A stretch of 64,000 bases of DNA from Palsa-295 sp963785585 (GCA_963785585.1 CAWAVW010000004.1:2480001-2544000); one strand, 5' to 3'. Positions 26,462 to 35,689 are shown, counted from the stretch's first letter. Notes: generated from the letters alone by a model not told the origin. Translations and numbers: made by a program.

Positions 26462-26487
26462 CGAAAAGGCAGGATTGGGCGGGAGCG

Positions 26488-26523
26488 CGGCCGCGTTCGC
26501 TACGGTGGAACGCGGCCGTTTTC
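26488..26523 (+). terminator. Rho-independent terminator of the His-rich protein gene
   Basis: CGGCCGCGTT pairs with AACGCGGCCG around an 11-base loop, then TTTTCCC. The T run is short. Confidence 0.7.
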
Positions 26524-26532
26524 CCTGAGCGG

Positions 26533-27852
26533 TTACTTTTTGTAGATGATGCCGTCCTTCATTACGAACGAGACTCGCTGAAGCGCCGAAATGTCGTCGA
26601 GAGGATTTCCGGGGACGGCGACGATGTCTGCGAAGAATCCCGTCTTGATTGCGCCGATATGGCCATTCCAACCGAGAAGTTTTGCTCCGTTGAGTGTTCC
26701 GGCTTGAATCGCGGCGAGCGGGGACATTCCGAATTTCACCATAAGAACGAATTCGCGAGCCTGGGTACCGTGAGGAAACGGGCCGACGTCTGAACCCATG
26801 GCCATCGGAACTCCGGCAGCGAGTTGTTTTTTGAATTCCGCTTCATGCACGGCGCTCAGAGTATGTTCGCGAGCCGCTTCGGCCGGAGTGGAGGCGTGCT
26901 CTTCGAAGTATTCGGAAATCGTGAACGTAGGGACGGCGAAGATTTGTTTATCGCGCATCAGCCGCATCGTTTCGTCGCTGAGCAGATAGGCGTGATCGAT
27001 GGACGCGACGCCGGCCTGCGCGGCGAAGAGCGTGCCTGGCTCGCCCGTGGCGTGCACAGCGACGCACTTTCCGGTTCGCGCGGCTTCGTGGACAGCGGTC
27101 GCGAGCTCAGCTTCCGAATATTGATACGGAACGGTGAAGCTGCCGTTGTCGATCACTTCGTGGCCGGTTTCGTAGATCTTGATGAAGTCGGCTCCCTCTT
27201 TGATTTGTTGGCGAATTACGGTCACGAGTTCGGCGGCGTTGTTCGCGTAGTCCGCGTTCGACAGCACCCGCTGCGCGGGATTGAAATTGGTCGCGTCCTC
27301 GTGGCCGCCGAGAAGGTCGATGGCGTTGCCGCTGATGCGGAGGCGCGGACCGGGAATCGAACCGTCGTTGATGGCGTTGCGAACGGCAGTGTCGGCCGAA
27401 CCGGCGCCTTCGGTGCCCATGTCGCGCTCGGCGGTGAAGCCCGCGAGCAGATCGGCGCGAGCGGCGAGCGTGGCGAAGATGGTTCGTTGCGGGACGGATT
27501 CCTGGACCGTTTGCAGGTCTTCGGCGCCGGGATGGAGGAAGAGGTGAACGTGGGCGTCGATCAGTCCGGGAAGCAAAGTCGTGTCGCCAAGATCGAGCAC
27601 CGACGCGCCATTGGGTCGAGAGACCTTTTCGCCGACTTCGCGAATCACGTTTCCTTCGACGAGAATTTCGCCCGGGCGGACGAACCGTCCTGATTCAACG
27701 TCGAGCAGGCGCGCGGCGTGGAGGACCGTGACGGCGGACGCGGTGTTTGAGACAGACTGGGATTGCGCACGGTGCGCGATTGAAAGAGCGGTGACGAGGG
27801 CGGCGACGGACAATGCGACGAAGGATGCGGCAATCTTTCGCGAAGGCTTCAT
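26533..27852 (-). CDS. Exported amidohydrolase (imidazolonepropionase/prolidase-like)
   Basis: 439 residues, signal peptide at the N-terminus. The metal site of the amidohydrolase superfamily is complete: HxH in IDAHVHLFLHPG near 100, bridging Lys in GADFIKIYETG near 222, His in VAVHATGEPG near 268, His in ASIDHAYL near 287 and Asp in MGSDVGPFPHG near 350. The group contains Xaa-Pro dipeptidases and organophosphorus-acid hydrolases; substrate is probably a small peptide or cyclic amide. It acts in the periplasm. Single gene, convergent with the His-rich protein. Confidence 0.9.
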   Translation of the reverse strand: MKPSRKIAASFVALSVAALVTALSIAHRAQSQSVSNTASAVTVLHAARLLDVESGRFVRPGEILVEGNVIREVGEKVSRPNGASVLDLGDTTLLPGLIDAHVHLFLHPGAEDLQTVQESVPQRTIFATLAARADLLAGFTAERDMGTEGAGSADTAVRNAINDGSIPGPRLRISGNAIDLLGGHEDATNFNPAQRVLSNADYANNAAELVTVIRQQIKEGADFIKIYETGHEVIDNGSFTVPYQYSEAELATAVHEAARTGKCVAVHATGEPGTLFAAQAGVASIDHAYLLSDETMRLMRDKQIFAVPTFTISEYFEEHASTPAEAAREHTLSAVHEAEFKKQLAAGVPMAMGSDVGPFPHGTQAREFVLMVKFGMSPLAAIQAGTLNGAKLLGWNGHIGAIKTGFFADIVAVPGNPLDDISALQRVSFVMKDGIIYKK

Positions 27853-27938
27853 GGTGGCGCGATATTACCACTGAGAATTGCGCGCGCAACATTGGTTACG
27901 GGCGCGGCAGGCGCCGCGAGACAAGCGCGAATGGATTG

Positions 27939-28601
27939 CTATCGCGGACGGCGATACAAGGCGCGGAACCGGCGGACTTCCGGGCTGTCGGGATCCGGAA
28001 AATCTTCGAACGAGAGTTCGATGAGTCCGGCGCGATCGAACCCGTGCAATTCGTTGCGCGTTACGGGCCACGGCATTTCGCCCGGAGGATCGAGTTCGTC
28101 GCGGCCGCGGGCAATCACCAGAAGTTCACCGTTCCGCCGGAGGAGCTGCGCCAGGCTTGCGATCAACTTTTCGCGCAGCGGGCCGAGGAGCACTTGCACG
28201 GTGTAAATTTCGAGCACGAAATCGAATGCCGCGACCCAATCCCTGGGAATTTCGAGAGCGTCGGCGACAACGTAGTTGACGTCGGAGTCTGGGAATCGCT
28301 TTTTAGCGACGGCGACGGCCGTTGGCGAAATATCGAACGCCGTGGTCTGAAAACCCCAGGCGGCGAGTTGTTCCGCGTCATCGCCCAGTCCGCAACCGAC
28401 GACCAGCGCTCGCTTGGCGGCACCATCGATGGGATGCGACTGCCAAAAATTCAAGAGATTTGAATTGGGCCGCCGGTCGGCCCAGGGGACTTCGCTCGCG
28501 CCGCCTTCCGCTTCCTTGTAGAGCTGTTCGAACCAACCGGTGGGATCACCCGCGCGATTGAATTGCGCGGCCAGTTGACGCGCTCGGGTGCGGTCGGCCA
28601 T
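27939..28601 (-). CDS. SAM-dependent methyltransferase (thiopurine methyltransferase-like)
   Basis: 220 residues from ATG 28601, which lies 2 bases after the stop the aminotransferase gene would use without its frameshift. The N-terminus (GWFEQLYKEAEGG; VPWADRRPNSNLL) resembles the TPMT family; the SAM motif I is VVGCGLGDDAEQL, followed by TTAFDISPTAVAVAKKRF and the acidic VVADALEIP. As the sequence stands, the upstream frame reads into this gene without a stop, giving a 673-residue apparent fusion. I regard it as a separate, translationally coupled gene. The substrate is unknown. Confidence 0.8.
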   Translation of the reverse strand: MADRTRARQLAAQFNRAGDPTGWFEQLYKEAEGGASEVPWADRRPNSNLLNFWQSHPIDGAAKRALVVGCGLGDDAEQLAAWGFQTTAFDISPTAVAVAKKRFPDSDVNYVVADALEIPRDWVAAFDFVLEIYTVQVLLGPLREKLIASLAQLLRRNGELLVIARGRDELDPPGEMPWPVTRNELHGFDRAGLIELSFEDFPDPDSPEVRRFRALYRRPR

Positions 28602-28603
28602 CG

Positions 28604-29960
28604 CTAAGCCGTCGCCGTCAATTCCCGGACGGCGGAGGTGAAAGCTTCGGTATGAAGGTTGAACGTCCGCGGCGGAGGTTGCGGGCGACATGAGCGCCAT
28701 GCTGTGAAATGGCGTGAGCAGAATTCCGCGATTCAGCGCGTAGAGATGCATGAAGCGCTCGAGTTCGAAATCCATCGCGGCGGCGGCCTCGCCACCGTTG
28801 CGCGGAGGATGGGGACGGAACAAATATTCGGCGCGGCAGCCGAGGCGCGTGACATGCCACGGAAGTGCGGCGGCAGAGATGGCGCCTGCGACGCCGTCGG
28901 CCCATCGCTCGGCGAGCGGAATCATGTGCGCGAAAGCTGCGGGGGTGAGGACGTTTTCGAGCGTGGCGCGAATCGCGGCAAGTGAGAGAGCGTTGCCGGC
29001 GAGGGTGCCTCCGATGCCTCCCGTGTCGCAATCTTCGAGGCGAATGCGCGCGGTGATTCGTTCGGCGACTTCGGCGGTCATGCCGAAGGTAGCCGCGGGA
29101 ACGCCGCTGCCGATTGCTTTTCCAATTACAAAGAGGTCGGGGTTCAATCCGTGTGCCCGCGTGTAGCCGCCCGGTCCGGTGCAGATGGTGTGGGTTTCAT
29201 CGATCAGGAGCAACGTGGCGTATTTTTTGGCGAGGGCTGCGGCGGCGGTCCAGAAGCCGGGCTTGGGATGAACAATTCCAACGTTGGTGAGCGCGGGTTC
29301 GGCGAGGATGCAGGCGACGTCTTTGTGAGCGAGGGCGGATTCGAGCGCGGCAAGATCGTTGAACTCGACAACGCGCGTGGTGACGGTGGGATCGACGGGC
29401 GGACCTATATTTCCGTGGCGCGACGCGGGGACGCCCTCTTGCAGGGTGATGTACGCTTCGTCAACCGTGCCGTGGTAGCAGTAGTTGAAGACGAGAACTT
29501 TTGGTCGCTGCGTGATTTCACGCGCGATGCGAATGGCGAATCGGTTGGCATCGGTGGCGGTAAGAGTAAATTGCCAGAGTGGAAGTCCGAAGCGGCGCGT
29601 CAATTCTTCGCCGACCCAAACGGCGTCTTCGGTGGGGAGCATGAGCGTGATGCCGCGTTTCGCTTGACGTGCAATCCGATCGGCGAAACCGGCGGGAGAA
29701 TGGCCGGTCATCGCTCCGGTATCGCCGAGGCAGAGATCGACGTATTCGCGGCCGTCCACGTCGGTGAAGTGCGCGCCGTGAGCTTCGGCGACGAAAACCG
29801 GAAATCGTCCAGCCCACTTTTTCATCCAGTTCATGGGGACGCCGCCCATCAGGGAATGGCGGGCGCGCTCGTAGAGGGCGGCGGATTTGGGATGTTCGGC
29901 GATGAACTTCGCGTCTTCGCGCAGTTGGAGACTCTTGAGGCGGGCGCGGTCGATTAGCAC
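28604..29960 (-). CDS. Class III PLP aminotransferase, glutamate-1-semialdehyde aminomutase-like; frameshift near 28662
   Basis: About 450 residues with an N-terminal extension, then the class III fold: PLP phosphate site, LLIDETHTICTGPGGY with the PLP-binding Asp near 250 and the Schiff-base Lys in VIGKAIGSGVP near 280. It resembles GSA aminomutase-like aminotransferases of secondary metabolism rather than true HemL. The family's C-terminus is expected as D-V-x-x-HTEAFTSAVREL. In the current frame this is lost after SAADV, but it is read perfectly one base over, ending at TAG 28606-28604. An extra T in GACGTTCAAC (28662-28663 on the plus strand) explains it. GTG start with GGAG upstream. Confidence 0.8.
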
Positions 29961-30054
29961 CTATGGCTCCGTAAAAGATGCTGGATACCTGCCGGAGAGA
30001 ATACCCGGTTTCAGTGGCGTGGGCGAGAACCAGATAGCCTGTCCTGAGGTCGCG

Positions 30055-30498
30055 CTAAGGGCGAGGCGACATTGTGCCAATCCAACGCACCGGTAAGCGT
30101 GCCGCAGTCGCGTGTGCGAGTCTCTCGTCGGCGGTGAGCATTTCGCAGTTCTCCGTCACGGCCAGCGCGATGTAAACGGAATCATAGAGCGTGCGATCGA
30201 ACTCCGTTGCGATCGTGTAGGCAAGAGAAAGCAAATGGCGCGATTCAATCGAATCGAATTGCAGAGTGCGTAAGTCGTCGAGAGCGGTGCGCGCCTGGAT
30301 CGCGGTCCAGAGACCGCGCCTCGATGTTTTCCAGAAAACGTTAGCCACCTCGACCCAGAACACGTCCGGAACAAGAAAACGGACTTTGTTTTCCTGGTGC
30401 ATCCGGTAAATACTCGCCGCCTCCGCCGTGTATTGTTCCTGGTCAGCCGGAAGGAACCACTTCGCGGCCACACTTGCGTCGAGAACAAAACGTCTCAA
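30055..30498 (-). CDS. vapC: VapC-type PIN-domain toxin
   Basis: 147 residues. The four acidic PIN residues are all present: Asp in FVLDASVAAKWF at residue 6, Glu in VEVANVFWK near 50, Asp in LYDSVYIALA near 105 and Asp in LTADERLAHA near 123. VapC enzymes are Mg-dependent ribonucleases that cut specific tRNAs or rRNA and are held in check by the adjacent antitoxin. Its start overlaps the antitoxin stop by 4 bases. Confidence 0.92.
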   Translation of the reverse strand: MRRFVLDASVAAKWFLPADQEQYTAEAASIYRMHQENKVRFLVPDVFWVEVANVFWKTSRRGLWTAIQARTALDDLRTLQFDSIESRHLLSLAYTIATEFDRTLYDSVYIALAVTENCEMLTADERLAHATAARLPVRWIGTMSPRP

Positions 30499-30746
30499 CG
30501 TTCGCGATCCTCTCGGATCATTTCTTCTGCGGATGGAAACTTCATTCCGGGTGGCGTGGAGATGGCACGGAGCTTCGCGAGCCGCTTGCCGAGATTTCTT
30601 CGACGAGCCAACTCCTCTTCCGTAACGACATTTTCGTTCAGCAGTTCTAGGACCTCTGCGGAGATGGAGCGGTTCTCACGACGAGCTTGCGCCCGAAGAG
30701 CTTCGTAAAGGCTGTCGGGCACATTTTCAACGTATAGGGTTGCCAT
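30495..30746 (-). CDS. vapB: VapB/FitA-type ribbon-helix-helix antitoxin
   Basis: 83 residues. The N-terminal ribbon-helix-helix is TLYVENVPDSLYEALRAQAR followed by ENRSISAEVLELLNE; the C-terminus (TPPGMKFPSAEEMIREDR) is the usual acidic tail that blocks the toxin active site. It would bind VapC and repress the operon. Repeats at 30762-30793 are the likely operator. Confidence 0.9.
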   Translation of the reverse strand: MATLYVENVPDSLYEALRAQARRENRSISAEVLELLNENVVTEEELARRRNLGKRLAKLRAISTPPGMKFPSAEEMIREDRER

Positions 30747-30761
30747 GAGATTAGTCTAGCA

Positions 30762-30793
30762 CTTTCCTAGGAATAATCTAGGGCTTTCCTAGG
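30762..30793. promoter_or_regulatory. Repeat operator upstream of vapBC
   Basis: CTTTCCTAGG occurs at 30762-30771 and again at 30784-30793, two turns of helix apart (22 bases). Each ends in the palindrome CCTAGG, with a third half-site TCTAGG between. Such tandem sites are typical for ribbon-helix-helix antitoxins. Confidence 0.6.
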
Positions 30794-30918
30794 CTTGGGC
30801 CAGGGACTTCCTAACCCTCGCTTCGCGTACACGGCGACGCGTCCGCGGGAAAGGTCGAATTCGTAGCGACGGATTAGGCCAGAGTCATTTCGCGCTCGAT
30901 TCGAGCAAGACTCAAGCG

Positions 30919-32508
30919 TTAGCGGAGGTGCCTGGCGATTTCGCGGGCGGCGTTGTGGCCGGAGGCGCCGGTGAGGCCGTTGCCCGGATGTGTTCCGTTG
31001 CTGCAGAGATACAAACCTTTGACGGGAGTGGCGTAGCGCGCCCAGCCGAGCAGCGGGCGCATGGTGAAGATCTGGTCGAGCGAAAGTTCACCGTGGAAGG
31101 GATGGCCGCCGGTGAGTCCGTAGGCGGATTCGAAGTCTTTTGGCGTGAGCGTCTGGACGGCGAGGATTTTGGAGGTGAGGTCGGGCGCGTATTGCGAGAG
31201 CGTCGAGAGGACCGCGTCGCGCAGCGGGTCGCGCTGTTGCGACCAGTCCCCTGCTTTCAGCTTGTAGGGCGCGAACTGCATGTACACGCTCATGACGTGT
31301 TTGCCGGCGGGTGCGAGGGACGGGTCGGCAATCGAGGGAATCGAAATGTCGAGATACGGGGCGCGCGAAAAGTCGCCGTACTTCGAATCGTCGAAGGCGC
31401 GTTCGAGATAGTCGATGCCGGGACCGATGTGGATTCGTCCGGTGAGCGCGGCGGTGGCATCGGGAGAATTCTTCAGCGCAGTGAAGGTTGGCAGCGCATC
31501 GAGAGCGATGTTCAATTTTGCGGCAGTGCCATTCGCGCGAAAATTCTGCATCTTCACGACGAAACTCGGCGGCAAGTGAACGGGATCGAGCAGATTGAGG
31601 AACGTGCGCCTGGGATCGGCACCGGAGACGATCGCTTTGGCGGCGATTTCCTCGCCATTTACGAGCGCGACGCCGGTGACCGCGCCGTGTTTCACCAAAA
31701 TTTGGGCGACTTCCGCGCCGGTGCGAATTTCGGCGCCGGCTTGTTTCGCGGCGGCGGCCATGGCGGCGGTCAAGGCTCCCATGCCGCCCTTGGGCACGGC
31801 GGAACTTCCGGCGGGATGAGGATCGGCGGCGGCGCGCAACAGGAGCAGCAAGGTTGAACCCGCGGACCACGGGCCGAGCGCAGCGCCAAAAATTCCGGGC
31901 GCGGCGACGGTGCCGCGGAGCAAATCCGTCTGGAAGAATTCGGATACGAAATCCGCGGCGGCCATCGGGCCCCAGCGGATCAGCCGCATCATTTCTTTTT
32001 TGCCGAGGCCGCGGACTTTTCGACCGACTTTCAGGAGTTTCCAGATGTCTTCTTTCGATGGCTTTTCGATGACGGGCGGAGTCAACAGCAGCAGCTGATG
32101 GGCGATTGCGCCGACGGTGGCCAAAGCTTTGGTGAGCTCGACATACCCGGCGGCGTCTTTCCTGGAGAAACTTTCGATATTTCGAAGCGTGGCGTCCAGC
32201 TCGGAATGGAGGAGCAGGGCCTGTCCATCGAGCGACGGCGCGAACAGGCGCACGGCGGGCTCGGACATCTGGAGACCGTGGCGCGCGAGCTGCATGTCGT
32301 TTGCGATTTCGGGCAGCAGAGGGCCGGACGCGTGGGCGAGGGTGGAGAGCTTGAACCCCGGGAAAAATTCCTCGGTGACGGCCGCACCGCCGACGATGTC
32401 GCGGCGTTCGAGGACGAGCGGCTTGTGGCCCTTCTTCGCGAGGTAAAATGCGGCGACGAGCGCGTTGTGGCCGCCGCCGAGAATCAGAATGTCGCGTTCG
32501 GTGGCCAC
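30919..32508 (-). CDS. FAD-dependent oxidoreductase, phytoene dehydrogenase/PYROXD2-like (second of a tandem pair)
   Basis: 529 residues. FAD-binding Rossmann motif ILGGGHNALVAAFYLAKKG at residue 9, then VLERRDIVGGAAVTEEFFPG, and a C-terminal FAD-contact motif GNGLTGASGHNAAREIARH. It belongs to the carotenoid-desaturase/amine-oxidase fold family whose human member is PYROXD2; the bacterial members have no settled substrate. It starts at GTG 32508, two bases after the stop of its paralogue, so the two are co-translated and may act together. No carotenoid synthesis genes are nearby, which argues against a desaturase role. Confidence 0.88.
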   Translation of the reverse strand: MATERDILILGGGHNALVAAFYLAKKGHKPLVLERRDIVGGAAVTEEFFPGFKLSTLAHASGPLLPEIANDMQLARHGLQMSEPAVRLFAPSLDGQALLLHSELDATLRNIESFSRKDAAGYVELTKALATVGAIAHQLLLLTPPVIEKPSKEDIWKLLKVGRKVRGLGKKEMMRLIRWGPMAAADFVSEFFQTDLLRGTVAAPGIFGAALGPWSAGSTLLLLLRAAADPHPAGSSAVPKGGMGALTAAMAAAAKQAGAEIRTGAEVAQILVKHGAVTGVALVNGEEIAAKAIVSGADPRRTFLNLLDPVHLPPSFVVKMQNFRANGTAAKLNIALDALPTFTALKNSPDATAALTGRIHIGPGIDYLERAFDDSKYGDFSRAPYLDISIPSIADPSLAPAGKHVMSVYMQFAPYKLKAGDWSQQRDPLRDAVLSTLSQYAPDLTSKILAVQTLTPKDFESAYGLTGGHPFHGELSLDQIFTMRPLLGWARYATPVKGLYLCSNGTHPGNGLTGASGHNAAREIARHLR

Positions 32509-32510
32509 GG

Positions 32511-34097
32511 TCAGCGTTTCCCCGTGTCTTTCAGAATTTCAAGCGCGGCAAGGCGTCCGGGAGCGCCCATGATGCCTCCGCCGGGATGCGTGGCGGAGCC
32601 GCACATATAGAGTTTTTTCACCGGAGTGCGGTAACGCGCCCATCCGGCGGCTGGACGCAGAAAGAAAAGTTGTTCGAGCGAGAGTTCGCCCTGAAAGATG
32701 TTGCCTTCCGTGAGTCCGGTTTGCTCTTCGATGTCGAGCGGAGTGATGACCTGCTTGCCGATGATCAGATTTTTCAGATTGGGCGCGTACTCGGAGATCG
32801 TGTCGATCACGGTATTGCCGAAGGCTTCGCGCTGGTCGTTCCATGTGCCGTGGCTGAGTTTGTAGGGCGCGTATTGAACGAAGCAGGAAAGAATGTGTTT
32901 GCCGGGCGGCGCGACGGAAGGATCGGTGAGCGACGGAATCACCATATCAATGTAGGGGCGGCGGGAAAATTCTCCGTATTTGGCCTGGTCGTAGGCGCGT
33001 TCCATGTATTCCATCGAGGGGGAAATCGAAATCGCGCCGCGCAGATGATGGCCCGGACCCGGAAGGCAGGTGAAGTCCGGCAAGCCGTCGAGGGCCAGAT
33101 TGACTTTGCCGGACGAGCCGCGGAATTTGTAGCGCTTCACGTCTTCGACGAAATCGTCCGGCAGCTCGCGCTCTTCGATGAATTTGAGGAACGTGAGATT
33201 CGGATCGACGCTCGAGGAAATTACGCCGGCGTGAATTTCCTCGCCGCCTTCGAGTACGACGCCACTCGCGACACCGTTCTTGATCAGAATTTTGGAGACG
33301 GCCGCTTCGGTGCGAATTTCGACGCCCGCTTCGCGCGCGGCGCTGGCGATCGCGTTCGAGATGGCTCCGGTGCCGCCGCGGCTGAATCCCCACGAGCGGA
33401 ACGCGCCATCGATTTCGCCCATGTAGTGGTGGAGCAGGACGTAGGCGGTGCCGGGGGATCGAATCCCGAGAAAGGTGCCGATGATGCCGGAGGCGGACAT
33501 GGTCGCTTTCAAGACGTCGGTCTCGAACCACTGGTCGAGAAAGTCGGCGGCGCTCATGGTCATGAGCTGGACGAGATTGTATTTGTCTTCGGCGTCGAGG
33601 TTTTGGAAGCGCTTGCCGAGGAAGGCAAGTTTTTTCAGGTCGCGAGGATCGAAGGACGTTGGGTCGGGCGGAATCATGCCGAGAATCGGTTTGACGAAGC
33701 GGCACATGGCGACCATCGACTTGCCGAATTCTTCGTAGGCTTCGGCGTCGAGTTTTGAGTGGCGCTCGAGTTCGCGGCGCGTTTTGCCATGATCGTTTTG
33801 GCGCCAGAGGTAGTCGCCGTTCGACATGGGAGTGATGGTGCCGTCGAGCGGGAGAATTTCCAGACCGTGCCGCGGCAGGTCGAGATCGCGAATGATTTCG
33901 GGACGAAGCAGGGAGACGACGTAGGAAAAGACGGAAAACTTGAATCCCGGGATGATTTCTTCGGTGACGGCGGCGCCACCGAGGACGTAACGGCGCTCGA
34001 GCACCAGCACACTCTTGCCCGCTTTGGCGAGGTAGGCGGCGTTGACAAGGCCGTTGTGGCCTCCACCGATTACGATGACGTCGTATTTCTTTGCCAT
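32511..34097 (-). CDS. FAD-dependent oxidoreductase, phytoene dehydrogenase/PYROXD2-like (first of a tandem pair)
   Basis: 528 residues, clearly a paralogue of the downstream gene. Motifs: VIGGGHNGLVNAAYLAKAG at the N-terminus, VLERRYVLGGAAVTEEIIPG, and PGGGIMGAPGRLAALEILKD at the C-terminus. Conserved central blocks (SRGGTGAISNAIASAAREAG; HILSCFVQYAPYKL) match the pair. Divergently across a 392-base gap lies a GcvT-like gene. A combined oxidase/folate-linked demethylation pathway is a speculation, since both families also occur alone. Confidence 0.88.
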   Translation of the reverse strand: MAKKYDVIVIGGGHNGLVNAAYLAKAGKSVLVLERRYVLGGAAVTEEIIPGFKFSVFSYVVSLLRPEIIRDLDLPRHGLEILPLDGTITPMSNGDYLWRQNDHGKTRRELERHSKLDAEAYEEFGKSMVAMCRFVKPILGMIPPDPTSFDPRDLKKLAFLGKRFQNLDAEDKYNLVQLMTMSAADFLDQWFETDVLKATMSASGIIGTFLGIRSPGTAYVLLHHYMGEIDGAFRSWGFSRGGTGAISNAIASAAREAGVEIRTEAAVSKILIKNGVASGVVLEGGEEIHAGVISSSVDPNLTFLKFIEERELPDDFVEDVKRYKFRGSSGKVNLALDGLPDFTCLPGPGHHLRGAISISPSMEYMERAYDQAKYGEFSRRPYIDMVIPSLTDPSVAPPGKHILSCFVQYAPYKLSHGTWNDQREAFGNTVIDTISEYAPNLKNLIIGKQVITPLDIEEQTGLTEGNIFQGELSLEQLFFLRPAAGWARYRTPVKKLYMCGSATHPGGGIMGAPGRLAALEILKDTGKR

Positions 34098-34489
34098 GGA
34101 ATTTTTGCGGTAGCGGACGGAGAAAAATCGTTCTCCGGGGCCGTTGCATTCTACAAGCGTATGGGTGCGGTCACAAGAACGAAGCGGGGATGCGCTGACT
34201 AGAGGTCAGAGCGAGGCGGCCAGAATTTTATCAAGCCGAGCGTGGGGAGTTGGCGGAACCGTCCGGGATCGCTCATGACTTGGCACAACCTGCACCCCAT
34301 TGGAAATGGGGTGCACACAGACGCGAGCGTCTGTGCCACGAGGGGCGGCGTGCACACCGACTTGGTAAGGCAGCGTATAGTCCTCATCATCACCGACCGT
34401 ATTCCACGGTTCGCCTTGCGGCTGCGGCGGTGCGCGAATTATAATTCGCGGTCTGGCATTTCGACATTCGCGCGACCAGCGGAGCCCAC
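34098..34489. other. Divergent intergenic region with REP-like element
   Basis: Separates the leftward FAD oxidoreductase pair from the rightward GcvT-like gene. No gene is supported. It holds the second copy of the double hairpin (34292-34335) and AT-richer sequence near 34440 (GAATTATAATTCGC, itself a palindrome), which may contain promoter elements. Confidence 0.45.
34292..34335. repeat. REP-like double hairpin, copy 2
   Basis: First stem GCACCCCATT with AATGGGGTGC (34292-34301 with 34305-34314), second stem CACAGACGC with GCGTCTGTG (34316-34324 with 34327-34335). Compared with copy 1, one T-A pair of the first stem has become C-G, so pairing is kept. The identity to copy 1 extends a few bases on either side. 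Confidence 0.75.
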
Positions 34490-35689
34490 TTGCCCATCGG
34501 AACAGCGGTTCACGACCGAACATCAAAACTCTGCGAGAGCATGAATTATCGAGAGTGGTCCGGCTACTACGCGGTGAGCGTGTACGAAATGCATCACGAT
34601 CACGAGTACAACGCCATCCGCAACGCTTCGGCGCTCTTTGATATTTCGCCGCTTTACAAATATCTGGTGACCGGCAGCGACGCGACGAAATTCGTGAACC
34701 GGGTGATCACCCGCGATATCACGAAGGCGAAAATCGGGCAGGTAATTTATTGCTGCTGGTGCGATGAGCAAGGAAAAGTGATCGACGACGGCACGATTAC
34801 GCGCCTGGACGAAAATATGTACCGCTGGACGGCGGCCGACCCGAGCATTCGCTGGTTCCATCAGAACGCGCTGGGCCTGGATGTGAAAATCGAAGACATC
34901 TCGACGGCGGTCGCGGCGCTGGCATTGCAGGGACCGACGTCCGGACGATTGCTGAAAAAAGCCGCGGATGCCGATGTTGCCAATCTGAAATATTTTCGCG
35001 TGACGCACGGAAAAATTGCGGGCGTGGAAGTGGATATTTCGCGCACCGGTTATACGGGCGACCTGGGCTACGAGGTCTGGATTCCGTGGAACGAAGCGCC
35101 GAAAGTGTGGGACGCGCTGATGGAGGTGGGCCGGCAGTTCGACATTCATCCGGCGGGCATGCTGGCGCTGGACGTGGCCCGCATCGAGGCGGGATTGATT
35201 CTGATCGAGGTGGATTACACCAGCAGCAAGCGCGCACTGATTGAATCGCAGAAATATTCGCCGTATGAAATTGGCCTGGGAAAACTGGTGGATCTGAAGA
35301 AGGAGCATTTTATCGGGCGCGCGGCGCTCGAGCAGGAACACAAGCGCGGCCCGAAGCGGCTGTTGATGGGCCTGGACATCAACTGGGAAGACGTCGAACG
35401 TCTGTATGACGCCGTGGGTCTGGGCCCGCAGGTGCAGAGCACTGCGTCGCGCGTTTCGGTGCCGGTGTATCGCGGCGGATTGCAGGTAGGAAAGGCGACA
35501 TCGACGACGTGGTCACCGACGCTGAAAAAGATGATCGCGCTGGCCAGCCTGCATCGCGAGCACGCCGCCGCGGGAACGGAATTGCAGATGGAACTGACCG
35601 TGGAATCCGTGCGTCATAAAGTAAGAGCCATCACCCGGGAATTGCCGTTTTTCAACCCGCCGCGAAAGACGGCGACGCCGATCCCCTGA
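34490..35689 (+). CDS. Aminomethyltransferase-family protein (GcvT-like)
   Basis: 399 residues. It shows the GcvT/dimethylglycine dehydrogenase fold: N-terminal MPIGTAVHDRT and EWSGYYAVSVYE, folate region with LFDISPLYKYLVTG and the typical RTGYTGDLGYEVWIP near 185, and a C-terminal beta-barrel (GKATSTTWSPTLKKMIALA). GcvT proteins move one-carbon units from a methylated amine to tetrahydrofolate. The rest of the glycine cleavage system is absent here, so it may serve another methylamine. TTG 34490 is taken as start because GGAG lies 5 bases before it and the MPIGTAxHxRT opening is conserved in this family. Confidence 0.85.
   Translation: MPIGTAVHDRTSKLCESMNYREWSGYYAVSVYEMHHDHEYNAIRNASALFDISPLYKYLVTGSDATKFVNRVITRDITKAKIGQVIYCCWCDEQGKVIDDGTITRLDENMYRWTAADPSIRWFHQNALGLDVKIEDISTAVAALALQGPTSGRLLKKAADADVANLKYFRVTHGKIAGVEVDISRTGYTGDLGYEVWIPWNEAPKVWDALMEVGRQFDIHPAGMLALDVARIEAGLILIEVDYTSSKRALIESQKYSPYEIGLGKLVDLKKEHFIGRAALEQEHKRGPKRLLMGLDINWEDVERLYDAVGLGPQVQSTASRVSVPVYRGGLQVGKATSTTWSPTLKKMIALASLHREHAAAGTELQMELTVESVRHKVRAITRELPFFNPPRKTATPIP

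Noticed and set aside
27939..29960. Genuine bifunctional aminotransferase-methyltransferase
   Set aside because: The typical aminotransferase C-terminus and stop are readable one base over and the methyltransferase has its own ATG, so a frameshift is more likely.
32448..33758. 436-residue plus-strand open frame
   Set aside because: Antisense shadow of the FAD oxidoreductase pair.
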